Below, piece by piece: positions 35,170 through 42,877 of a stretch of 64,000 bases of DNA. The position numbers were made by a program, and so were the translations under genes. The notes beneath the pieces are model-generated. The model saw only the letters and a list, made by a program, of their open reading frames with translations. It was not told the DNA's origin and searched no databases. Within the stretch, counting starts at the first letter, position 1. Every line of letters starts with the position of its first letter. Source of the DNA: Chryseobacterium sp. W4I1 (GTDB lineage: Bacteria > Bacteroidota > Bacteroidia > Flavobacteriales > Weeksellaceae); contig NZ_JAUSXQ010000001.1 of the NCBI RefSeq assembly GCF_030816115.1, positions 434,001 to 498,000 on the forward strand, written 5' to 3'.

Positions 35170-35545
35170 CTTCTATAACTTGAAAGTTATTAATTAAATC
35201 AAAATTACTTTTAGGGTAAAAAGTATAATGATGTCTTTTATTGCCTGACTGATGCTTTATACCATCATCATCTTTTATACTGCACCAAGCAATTGCATTA
35301 TACTTTCTTCGTATGCTCTTTGATAAGTTATTAAGTTCCTGAATTGCTGAATCTTTACTATTGAAAGTTGAAAGCCCCCAAGCTAAACAAGTAGTACTAT
35401 GTTTAGGTCTAATTCCAATAGGAATAAATGAATCAAGTAACTTGTCTTTGTTAACCCATCTATAAAGTTTTAATTCTCCAATTTGACTCTGAAGAGGACA
35501 ATTTTCTATTTTATTAATATGTTCTTGGTGTAGCAAATCCATCAA
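35159..35545 (-). CDS. uncharacterised protein (128 aa), partner of 33847-35169
   Basis: Small soluble protein with the pattern KLYRWVNKDKLLDSF, then TCLAWGLSTFNSKDSAIQEL and a His-rich RHHYTFY near the end. I recall similar small proteins with a C-A/S-W-x-L-S motif in Bacteroidetes accessory regions, but no function. First gene of the pair; the leader is about 390 bp of AT-rich DNA. Confidence 0.68.
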   Translation of the reverse strand: MMDLLHQEHINKIENCPLQSQIGELKLYRWVNKDKLLDSFIPIGIRPKHSTTCLAWGLSTFNSKDSAIQELNNLSKSIRRKYNAIAWCSIKDDDGIKHQSGNKRHHYTFYPKSNFDLINNFQVIEDEN

Positions 35546-35932
35546 TAATTCTATAAATTATATATCACTTTTTCACAAATATACATTTTAATCATTTGAT
35601 ATATTAAAATGATATTCATTTATAAGCTAAGATAAGAGTAAAACCTCAAATAATTATTACGATAAAAAAATATTTAATTTCTGTTATTTGCTCAATTACT
35701 AATTAAATGGCAGATTCAATTATGCTTTTGTTAAAGCTTTAAAAATTAAGCTTAAGGCCTTTTTCTTTATTCTCATAAATTAAGGTTTTCCATTTTAATT
35801 TATTGTTCATACTCAATTAATTTTCTCCAAATGTATAATAGGGTAACGACAAAACTTGTCACATTAAAACACAATTTAAAGTTATTATAAAAATTATATG
35901 TTGAGAACTTTCTTTTTTTTCTATTGAAGAAA
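35546..35932. other. 387-bp AT-rich gap
   Basis: It must contain the promoter of the - strand pair. No gene or clear hairpin is seen. Confidence 0.35.
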
Positions 35933-36520
35933 TTATGTTTTATCTAAATTCGGAATTTCATTAAGGATTTTCAAAAAGAAATTATTTAATTCCAGATGTA
36001 AATTAAAAATACTATTTCCAGTTATAAATATTCTCTTAGGGTCTAAATCCTGAAAAACTTGTATTTGTGTAAATGGGTTTTCATCTTTGTGAGCAATAAT
36101 ATTTGTCCTGATTTCTTTCAAATATCTTTCCTCATCTTTCAGGGCTTGTATTTTAATTTTAAGTTGTTTAAGTTCTTCATCTATTTCATTATCATTTATT
36201 TGTTTCAGAATTTCTTTAACATCTTTATTCCCAGTGAGCCTACCAGAGTTAATTAGTATTTCATATGAATTAAGGGCAACAATCCTTGCAAAGTAAGCTC
36301 TTTCAATACCGTTATTTAAAACATTACTTAAATCTAAGTACTTTAAACCCAATAGGATGTCACTAACTACAAGTGAGTTATGCAATATTTTATTAAGAAT
36401 AAAGTGAAATTTATGATTTCTTTCTTCATTTAATATTTCAGGATAAATTTTTAAACCTTTAATATTTTTATCTATCCCTAAAATTAATTTATCATAGTGA
36501 TTTATTAATTCTTGCATCAT
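35933..36520 (-). CDS. HEPN-like protein (195 aa)
   Basis: All-helical. Near the C-terminal third it carries Arg138-x5-His144 (RTNIIAH), the R-x(4-6)-H motif of HEPN ribonuclease/toxin domains, within EIRTNIIAHKDENPF. The N-terminal helices (about 1-100) would form the rest of the bundle. HEPN proteins with this motif often cleave RNA in defence or toxin-antitoxin systems, but no nucleotidyltransferase antitoxin of the MNT type is adjacent; the CD-NTase lies two ORFs away. Only 2 bp separate it from the short related ORF upstream. Confidence 0.62.
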   Translation of the reverse strand: MMQELINHYDKLILGIDKNIKGLKIYPEILNEERNHKFHFILNKILHNSLVVSDILLGLKYLDLSNVLNNGIERAYFARIVALNSYEILINSGRLTGNKDVKEILKQINDNEIDEELKQLKIKIQALKDEERYLKEIRTNIIAHKDENPFTQIQVFQDLDPKRIFITGNSIFNLHLELNNFFLKILNEIPNLDKT

Positions 36521-36522
36521 CG

Positions 36523-36711
36523 TTATTTCTTCTTAATAAAATCTATAATCGAATAGATTATTTGAGTAGTTAAATTATTAAATTCTGTGTATAAAATTTT
36601 CAGCTCCATGGACAGATTATATATTTTTTCATGTTCTATATTATAAATATGTTCATACAACTCTAAAGAACTGGTATTTTTATGAGCAATAGTATTGTTT
36701 CTAAGATACAT
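36523..36711 (-). pseudogene. short HEPN-like ORF, probably a C-terminal fragment
   Basis: 62 codons starting MYLRNNTIAHKNTSSLEL. It carries the same R-x5-H motif (Arg4, His10) and a following helix like the C-terminal end of the 195-aa neighbour, but lacks the N-terminal helices. The upstream space to the membrane-protein gene is only 56 bp, so the missing part appears deleted. It may be a small real protein, yet a truncated paralog fits better. Confidence 0.5.
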
Positions 36712-36767
36712 CCAACCTTTACGAATATATTGCTATTATGTAATGCTGTAATGGGTTTAATTAATAT

Positions 36768-37517
36768 TTACTTGATGTTATAACGGTTTTTTAAATTAAT
36801 CCATTTTTGTGATGAATCATCGTTTAGTTTATGGAATATTTTTGAATCAAGCTGCATATTATAAGAGGATATTAATTTTTCATACGAAATTATATTATTA
36901 ATTATTAAAGGGTCTCTATCTTCTAGTTTCACAGTAGTAAATATTTTCTTATAAAAATCTAAAACAATTTGTAATCTAGAATTAAATGAGTATATCTTTA
37001 TAAATTCTTTGATAATGTAAATGGGTAGTATTAGTTGAAAAATTTTTATTAGTAATTCCTTTTCTATAAAAAAAATGGAAGCTAAATATATTATAAGTAC
37101 GCATATAAACAATGGTAATTGCTTTTTTATCATTGCTTTTACAACATTTTTTGAAAAAAAAGCATTTTCATATCCGTTAACACCTAGTTTATAAATACTT
37201 TTTTGTATTTCTTCATTAGTATAATAATTTTCTGAATTTTCATCAGATAGCTGAGAATTGAGAGCATTGTCTATATAATCATCTATACGTGATTGTTCAG
37301 CTTTAATAAAAAAGCTACTGAAAATTATTTCTAAAATAAAATATATTATTGAAATAATACAAATAATTATATCCACAAACGCTTTAATGCATTCGGGCAA
37401 AATTAATACAATTGTAACTAAAGATGCAACTGTTCCTAATATCATTAACCAAAATTGAAATTTAGTTATTAAGCTTGTTGTATCATAATTAATTTTGTGA
37501 GGAACTATTCTATTCAT
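36768..37517 (-). CDS. four-helix membrane protein, candidate CBASS effector
   Basis: 249 aa with two hydrophobic hairpins (about 20-75 and 130-170) separated by a soluble loop, and a cytoplasmic C-terminal helical domain. This two-pair arrangement beside a CD-NTase resembles SMODS-associated transmembrane effectors (S-4TM/SLATT-like); I could not match a specific family by eye. Known CBASS membrane effectors disrupt the inner membrane after sensing a cyclic nucleotide. It is 113 bp downstream of the CD-NTase gene. Confidence 0.6.
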   Translation of the reverse strand: MNRIVPHKINYDTTSLITKFQFWLMILGTVASLVTIVLILPECIKAFVDIIICIISIIYFILEIIFSSFFIKAEQSRIDDYIDNALNSQLSDENSENYYTNEEIQKSIYKLGVNGYENAFFSKNVVKAMIKKQLPLFICVLIIYLASIFFIEKELLIKIFQLILPIYIIKEFIKIYSFNSRLQIVLDFYKKIFTTVKLEDRDPLIINNIISYEKLISSYNMQLDSKIFHKLNDDSSQKWINLKNRYNIK

Positions 37518-37630
37518 AATCTAATTTTTCGAAATCTTCGTGTGCTTCTGGTTCATGTCATAATTGTTTCTTTGATAGTCAATTTATATGCCTGCTCCCT
37601 AAGATATGACAAAAGTCCTGTATTAGGAAG

Positions 37631-38437
37631 TTAAGAATATGGTAAAATTTTATGTATTTCAATTATTGCTTGCAAAGAATTATCGTTTTCTAAATAAGTT
37701 TCAATTTGAGATATTATTGATGATAATTTATTAAGTTCATCTTTTTTCCATTTTGCTGCTCCATAAGGGATGTTTAATCTTCTTCCAGCCCAAAAAAACC
37801 CCTTTTCTATATCATCATTAAAAAAATTCATTTGAGTTATTTGTAATTCTAAATCATATGAACTTAATGGATTTCCTACTTTACTATTCCAAGCTTTTAA
37901 TAATCTAATAATAGGTCTTACTATATAATCATACTTTTTGTTGACATTTATTAAATTATCTTTCACATCGTTTGGATTTGTAGAAACCCAACCATATTCT
38001 CCTGGAATATATAATTGTGATGAGTAAAATGTTATTTCTTCTTTTGCTGGAACCAAATCATATTTTATATTATTCAACTTTAATGTTACAGTCGGAAACG
38101 TTTTTATTACTTCTGAACCATATCTGTCTTTATAATATTTATCAGCAAAATGTTTTAACCAATTTCTATATGTTTCTGGTGTTCTCTCATATTCTGTATG
38201 ATTAAAAACAACCATTATATCAATATCTGAATTTGAATCATATTTTCTAGGTAAGATAGTATCTCTATCAAAAGAACCGAAAATAAAGCGTTTTTTCATC
38301 AGATATTCTAAATCTTTATCAAGGTTCTTAAAAAGATTTTCAATTGAACTATTGATTCTTTTTAACTCTTCTGAATCATTTTTTAAGTAATAATTAGATG
38401 ATAATTGTTTTAAATAATAATTTAAAGATGTTGCCAT
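37631..38437 (-). CDS. CD-NTase (SMODS/OAS-like nucleotidyltransferase)
   Basis: 268 aa. Nucleotidyltransferase core: Gly54-Ser55 in FGSFDRDT, the metal-binding pair Asp71/Asp73 in SDIDIMVVF, and a third carboxylate Asp127 in IKYDLVPA. This full triad and the V-P-A context are those of cGAS/DncV-like nucleotidyltransferases. The C-terminal helical domain (about 170-268) is shorter than in many CBASS cyclases. With the downstream membrane protein it would make a minimal type I CBASS-like unit that senses phage infection; the signal nucleotide cannot be read from the sequence. Confidence 0.78.
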   Translation of the reverse strand: MATSLNYYLKQLSSNYYLKNDSEELKRINSSIENLFKNLDKDLEYLMKKRFIFGSFDRDTILPRKYDSNSDIDIMVVFNHTEYERTPETYRNWLKHFADKYYKDRYGSEVIKTFPTVTLKLNNIKYDLVPAKEEITFYSSQLYIPGEYGWVSTNPNDVKDNLINVNKKYDYIVRPIIRLLKAWNSKVGNPLSSYDLELQITQMNFFNDDIEKGFFWAGRRLNIPYGAAKWKKDELNKLSSIISQIETYLENDNSLQAIIEIHKILPYS

Positions 38438-38823
38438 TAGAAGTAAGTGATTTGTTATTTTTTATAGAGCAATTGTAAGTTAATTATTTAAGTGATGCAA
38501 TAGGTAAAAATACTATATTTAAAATTCTTAAAAAATAGTGCTTGTATTTTAATGGATTTCAAAATTAAATATCCCACAAAGTTACCTATATGGAATACAA
38601 CTCCCCCTTCATTTTTAGTTTTTGGTAATCCCCCCATTAGAATTTTTAAGATTTTCTATGGTCTATGGAAGAAAAAAAATAATTTGATTTTTTAGGGAAT
38701 TCTATAGAAGTAAATTTTGCTTGATGTGTTGTTGAAAGGGTAGGAAGAGTTTAATTTTTATTAAGATAATTTTAGATTCTTTTTACTACTGTTTACTAAA
38801 ATACCTGACCCTAGACCTGACCT
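38438..38823. other. 386-bp end region of the island
   Basis: Non-coding and AT-rich. It precedes a ~100-bp stretch that imitates the flank and 3' half of tRNA-Arg (38824-38923). Confidence 0.4.
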
Positions 38824-38876
38824 TAGTAAAAATAAAAAAGTCTCTACATTGCTGTAAAGACTTGATTTTCAGGTAG

Positions 38877-38950
38877 TGAGCGCGAAAGGATTCGAACCTT
38901 TGACCGTCTGCTTAGAAGGCAGATGCTCTATCCAGCTGAGCTACGCACCC
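38877..38950 (-). tRNA. tRNA-Arg (anticodon TCT), 3' half replaced by the island
   Basis: 74 nt, cloverleaf intact. Compared with 22782-22855 the T-stem is AAAGG/CCTTT instead of TCAGG/CCTGA: paired changes on both strands, so the structure is kept. This is what is expected if the element carries its own tRNA 3' half. Confidence 0.95.
38902..38923 (-). repeat. right att core (22 bp) in tRNA-Arg
   Basis: Identical to 26768-26789; covers the anticodon arm of tRNA-Arg. Sequence to the left of it (38877-38901) was brought in by the element. Confidence 0.75.
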
Positions 38951-38982
38951 ATTAAATAATTTTGAGAAAATTAATAAAACTG

Positions 38983-39057
38983 TCGGGGCGGCAGGATTCG
39001 AACCTGCGACCTCCTGGTCCCAAACCAGGCGCGATGACCGGACTACGCTACGCCCCG
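38983..39057 (-). tRNA. tRNA-Pro (anticodon TGG)
   Basis: 75 nt, the same sequence as 22888-22962. The spacer to tRNA-Arg is nearly the same as in the first operon, showing an ancestral operon duplication. Confidence 0.95.
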
Positions 39058-39084
39058 AAGAATATATTGTAAGAAAAAGAAATG

Positions 39085-39169
39085 CGGAGGGTAAGGGATT
39101 CGAACCCTTGCGACGCTTGCACGTCGACAGTTTAGCAAACTGCTCCATTAACCACTCTGGCAACCCTCC
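39085..39169 (-). tRNA. tRNA-Ser (anticodon GCT)
   Basis: 85 nt with a long variable arm, acceptor GGAGGGT/ACCCTCC, discriminator G, anticodon loop TTGCTAA. First in the Ser-Pro-Arg transcript. Confidence 0.95.
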
Positions 39170-39213
39170 TTTTATCTTATTTTTTAATGATCGTTGTTCC
39201 GTTATTGCGAGTG

Positions 39214-39244
39214 CAAATATAGAATAGATTTCTTTATTTACCAA
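39214..39244 (-). promoter_or_regulatory. promoter of the tRNA-Ser/Pro/Arg operon
   Basis: On the - strand the -7 element TATATTTG (39221-39214) has a -33 TTG (39244-39242) 20 bp upstream, the standard flavobacterial layout. Confidence 0.65.
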
Positions 39245-39304
39245 ATAAAATTCAAGAAAAATTTGTGTATTTTTGAGGTGATAAATGATTAAAAAATTAA
39301 ACTG

Positions 39305-40330
39305 ATGCGTAAGACATTATATATCATCGGATTAAGTACTTTTGTTTTTTCATGTACTTCCCAACAAAATGTAAAAAAAAATACATACAAGCCGAAAGCC
39401 CCGGTATCACAGGCCAAACCCGCAGTTAAAACTCCGGTTGCCGAAACTCCGAAACCAAAAATTACCAACGAACATGGAGTGGAGTTTTTTACAACCAATC
39501 TTGCTGATCCGGCAAAAAATGACAATACTGCAAGCTATGGATCTATTGTTTCTGCAAAAGTGCCGGGATATAAAGTCGTAAAGACTTATTTTCCAGCCAT
39601 TGCACAGAACTTCAGACAGCGATATCTTATACTGCATTATACTGCACTTCCTGATGATAAATCCATTACGGTTCTTACCCAGCAGGGTGTAAGTGCACAT
39701 TATCTGGTCAATAATACCGGAGATAATGAGATCTACCAGCTGGTGGACGAGAATAAACGTTCCTATCATGCCGGAGTAAGTGCCTGGAGAAATGATAAAA
39801 ACCTTAATGATAACTCTATCGGTATTGAGATCGTTAATGCAGGATATACAGCAGATGCTACCGGAAAAAGAATATTTGCCCCTTTCAGTGAGGATCAGGT
39901 AAAAAAAGTGGCTGCGCTTGCTAAAGATATTGCAACCCGATATCAGATTCCGGCCACCAATGTTCTTGCCCATTCCGATATTGCACCTACAAGAAAGCAG
40001 GATCCGGGACCCATGTTTCCATGGAAAAAGCTCTATGATGAATACCAGCTTGGAATGTGGTATGATGAAACTACCAAGCAGAATTTCTTTGCTGTAGCAC
40101 AGGAAGATGTCCCTATCAGGTATAATGATCCTTCCTTTATCTTCTTAATCCAGACTGCATTGCAGAAATTCGGATATTATCTGGATCTGAGCGGTAAATG
40201 GGATGATGCAACGAAAAAAACAATCGAGGCCTTTCAGTACCATTTCCGTCCACAGAATTATGACGGGATTATGGATGCTGAAACTTGGGCGGTCCTTCAG
40301 GCTTTAAATCAAAAATATCCAGCGAAATAA
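39305..40330 (+). CDS. N-acetylmuramoyl-L-alanine amidase lipoprotein (AmiD-like)
   Basis: 341 aa. Lipobox FSC (Cys17), a P/K-rich linker (about 25-55), an Amidase_2 domain with zinc ligands His111 (LILHYTAL), His223 (LAHSDIAPTRK) and Asp233, and a C-terminal peptidoglycan-binding domain (about 275-338: DPSFIFLIQTALQKFGYYLD). It would cut the amide bond of muropeptides at the outer-membrane or periplasmic side. Single gene with a terminator. Confidence 0.92.
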   Translation: MRKTLYIIGLSTFVFSCTSQQNVKKNTYKPKAPVSQAKPAVKTPVAETPKPKITNEHGVEFFTTNLADPAKNDNTASYGSIVSAKVPGYKVVKTYFPAIAQNFRQRYLILHYTALPDDKSITVLTQQGVSAHYLVNNTGDNEIYQLVDENKRSYHAGVSAWRNDKNLNDNSIGIEIVNAGYTADATGKRIFAPFSEDQVKKVAALAKDIATRYQIPATNVLAHSDIAPTRKQDPGPMFPWKKLYDEYQLGMWYDETTKQNFFAVAQEDVPIRYNDPSFIFLIQTALQKFGYYLDLSGKWDDATKKTIEAFQYHFRPQNYDGIMDAETWAVLQALNQKYPAK

Positions 40331-40336
40331 GAATTA

Positions 40337-40363
40337 AAACGCATCGGTTCAGATGCGTTTTTG
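40337..40363 (+). terminator. intrinsic terminator after the amidase gene
   Basis: AAAACGCATC pairs with (A)GATGCGTTTT, then TTTG. Confidence 0.75.
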
Positions 40364-40400
40364 CTATATTTAAAAAATAAAAACAGTTAAAATATCTGTA

Positions 40401-41801
40401 ATGGAAAATTTCAGAAAAGAGAGTGATCTTTTAGGAGAGTTAAATGTACCTATAGATGCTTATTACGGAGTACAGACGCAGAGAGCGATCGATAACTTCA
40501 AAATTTCGGGACAGCTTCTGTCTTCCTACCCGGACTTTATCAAAGGTCTGGCTTTCGTAAAAAAAGCAGCAGCAAAAACGAATTATGAATTAGGTTTACT
40601 AGAGGAGACTCTTTACTTCAAAATAGCAGAAGCATGTGATGAAATAGCAGGAGGGAAGTATCACGATCAGTTTCCTGTGGATATGATCCAGGGAGGAGCC
40701 GGAACCTCAATCAATATGAATGCGAACGAGGTGATCGCTAATATCGTTTTAGAAAAATTAGGAAAAAATAAAGGAGAGTACGAATTCTGTTCACCCAATG
40801 ATCATGTCAATCTTTCTCAATCGACCAACGATGCCTATCCTACAGCCATTAAAATGGGATTGCTGCACATGAATATCGGTCTTGTTGAAAGACTTGAGAA
40901 AATTGTTGAAGCTTTCCGTGCAAAAGGCGGCGAATTTCACGATGTGATCAAAATGGGGCGTACCCAGCTTCAGGATGCTGTTCCAATGACATTAGGACAG
41001 GAATTTGAAGCGTATGCTGCTACTTTGGAAGAGGATATTTCCAAATTAAACAACAACGCGAATCTTTTTGTTGAAGTCAATATGGGAGCTACTGCCATCG
41101 GAACAGGAATCAATGCTCCGATAGGATATGCTACACTTTGTGCTAAAAATCTTGCTCAGATCACAGGTTTTTCGGTTGTTTCTGCACCGAATCTTGTTGA
41201 GGCCACACCGGATACAGGCTCATATGTCATCTATTCTTCGGCTACAAAACGTCTTGCAGTGAAGCTTTCAAAAATCTGTAATGATTTGAGACTGCTTTCT
41301 TCAGGTCCCAGAGCCGGATTGTTTGAGATCAACCTTCCTCCAATGCAGCCGGGGTCATCTATTATGCCTGGAAAAGTAAATCCTGTTATTCCGGAAGTCG
41401 TGAATCAGGTATGCTTTAAAGTATTTGGAAATGATCTTACTGTAACCTTTGCTGCGGAAGCAGGCCAGCTGCAGCTTAATGTCATGGAACCTGTCCTTTC
41501 ACACGCCATCATGGAAAATATTAATTTCCTTTGTAACGCCCTGGATACGCTTCGTGATAAATGTATCGTAGGAATTACAGCAAATAAAGAAATCTGCCTG
41601 AATATGGTAAAACACAGCATCGGTATCGTAACAGCTCTTAACCCGTATATCGGGTACAAGAAATCGACGGAGATTGCAAAAGAAGCTTTAGAAACCGGAA
41701 ACAGTGTTTATAATCTTGTTTTGGAAAAAGGAATTCTTTCCCAGGAAAAATTAGATGAAATTCTTGATCCTAAAAACATGCTGAAGCCACACAACAAATA
41801 A
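40401..41801 (+). CDS. aspA: aspartate ammonia-lyase
   Basis: 466 aa, normal length. Fumarase/aspartase superfamily: SPNDHVNLSQSTNDAYPTA, GRTQLQDAVPMTLGQEF, and the signature GSSIMPGKVNP (about 318-328). It converts L-aspartate to fumarate and ammonia in the cytoplasm. Choice of aspartase over fumarase is based on the N-terminus (ESDLLGELNVPIDAYYGVQT) and the G-T/E-rich active-site context typical of AspA. Monocistronic, with a long terminator hairpin downstream. Confidence 0.92.
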   Translation: MENFRKESDLLGELNVPIDAYYGVQTQRAIDNFKISGQLLSSYPDFIKGLAFVKKAAAKTNYELGLLEETLYFKIAEACDEIAGGKYHDQFPVDMIQGGAGTSINMNANEVIANIVLEKLGKNKGEYEFCSPNDHVNLSQSTNDAYPTAIKMGLLHMNIGLVERLEKIVEAFRAKGGEFHDVIKMGRTQLQDAVPMTLGQEFEAYAATLEEDISKLNNNANLFVEVNMGATAIGTGINAPIGYATLCAKNLAQITGFSVVSAPNLVEATPDTGSYVIYSSATKRLAVKLSKICNDLRLLSSGPRAGLFEINLPPMQPGSSIMPGKVNPVIPEVVNQVCFKVFGNDLTVTFAAEAGQLQLNVMEPVLSHAIMENINFLCNALDTLRDKCIVGITANKEICLNMVKHSIGIVTALNPYIGYKKSTEIAKEALETGNSVYNLVLEKGILSQEKLDEILDPKNMLKPHNK

Positions 41802-41805
41802 AAAC

Positions 41806-41868
41806 ATAGGCGATCATTGATCAATAATGGGTGATGATTTCATTCAGGATTAATGATCGCCTATTTTT
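41806..41868 (+). terminator. long-hairpin terminator after aspA
   Basis: ATAGGCGATCATT pairs with AATGATCGCCTAT over a ~32-nt loop, followed by TTTTT. Confidence 0.7.
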
Positions 41869-41912
41869 ATTGCTAATTACTCATTACCTATCATAACTCA
41901 TAATTCAATCGC

Positions 41913-42767
41913 TTGAGGTTCTTAATCATCATTCCTGCCCATAACGAAGAGGAAAATCTTCCATTCACACTGGATTCTTTACAGCAGCAGAGCTTCAAAG
42001 ATTTCAAGACTGTAGTTGTTAATGACGGTTCCACAGACAGAACTGCAGAAGTGATCAGGAAATATACAGATCGTGATTCACGTTTTCAAACAGTAGATCT
42101 TCAGAAATCTGCCCATCAGCCGGGTTCTAAAGTGGTGAATGCATTCAAAAACGGATTGAAAATCCAGGATATTGATGAATTTGATATCATCTGTAAATTT
42201 GATGCTGATATTATTCTTCCTGAAAACTATTTGGAAACAGTGGAAAGTGCTTTTAAAAATAACCCTGAATTTGGACTTGTTGGCGGATTGCTGTATGTAG
42301 AAAAGGAGAGCAACTGGGTGTATGAAGGGAATTCAAATAAACATCACGTGAGAGGCCCTATGAAAGCTTATCGCAAAGAATGTTTTCTGCAGATAGGAGG
42401 TTTAAGAGAAACATTGGGTTGGGATAATATTGATTCTATATTGCTGGAAGATTTAGGATGGAAAGAAATTGTCCTTCCTGAACTCCAGGTAAAGCTGATC
42501 AAAGTGAAAGGTGCCGATTATACCATCAGGCCGGCAGATTATTACGGCAGGTATTTTTACTTTTTAGGATTGAACAGGTTTCTAGCTTATATTGCCTCTT
42601 CAAAAGAAGCTGCAAAAATCAAGTCTGTGTCTTTTTTCTTCAACATTATCAAAGCTTACGAGACTTGTAGATCAGAAAAGCTTGAACTCAAGATTTCAAA
42701 AGACGAACAGAAATCGATCAATAACAAACGTTGGGAAATGCTGAAGAAGAAGTGGCTGAAAATGTAA
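41913..42767 (+). CDS. family 2 glycosyltransferase
   Basis: 284 aa from a TTG at 41913 (no ATG at the conserved N-terminus). GT-A fold: IIPAHNEEENLPFTLDSL, NDGSTD, and the metal-binding KFDADI. The acceptor region includes RGPMKAYRKECF and a D-x-D/E pair (ILLEDLGWKE). Likely adds a sugar in surface-glycan synthesis. No obvious membrane helix. Confidence 0.88.
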   Translation: MRFLIIIPAHNEEENLPFTLDSLQQQSFKDFKTVVVNDGSTDRTAEVIRKYTDRDSRFQTVDLQKSAHQPGSKVVNAFKNGLKIQDIDEFDIICKFDADIILPENYLETVESAFKNNPEFGLVGGLLYVEKESNWVYEGNSNKHHVRGPMKAYRKECFLQIGGLRETLGWDNIDSILLEDLGWKEIVLPELQVKLIKVKGADYTIRPADYYGRYFYFLGLNRFLAYIASSKEAAKIKSVSFFFNIIKAYETCRSEKLELKISKDEQKSINNKRWEMLKKKWLKM

Positions 42768-42795
42768 AAAAAGAATCAGTTACATTTTACCTTTG

Positions 42796-42877
42796 CTAAT
42801 CTCTAATCTCTAATCTCTAATCTCTAATCTCTAATCTCTAATCTCTAATCTCTAATCTCTAATCTCTAATCTCTAAT
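42796..42877 (+). repeat. 7-bp tandem repeat (CTAATCT) x ~11.7
   Basis: 82 bp of perfect 7-bp units fill almost the whole space between two glycosyltransferase genes and end exactly at the TTG start of the second. The unit contains stop triplets, so it cannot be translated through; length changes would alter the leader spacing and possibly expression. Confidence 0.9.

Larger units (their letters stand above)
26790..38923. mobile_element. integrative element in tRNA-Arg (~12.1 kb)
   Basis: Bounded by the 22-bp direct repeat in the tRNA-Arg anticodon arm (26768-26789 and 38902-38923). It starts with a tyrosine integrase next to the left end, followed by an Xis-like HTH protein and a VirE-N/primase-like protein, and its composition is visibly more AT-rich than the flanks. 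No relaxase, T4SS or capsid genes are present, so it is a mobilisable or passively transferred genomic island. Cargo: four + strand genes of unknown function and a six-ORF - strand block with defence-like features. Confidence 0.8.

Noticed and set aside
41806..41868. GATCATTGATCAATAATGG-type dyads resembling Crp/Fnr boxes
   Set aside because: They are parts of the aspA terminator hairpin and have no core promoter at the spacing used elsewhere.
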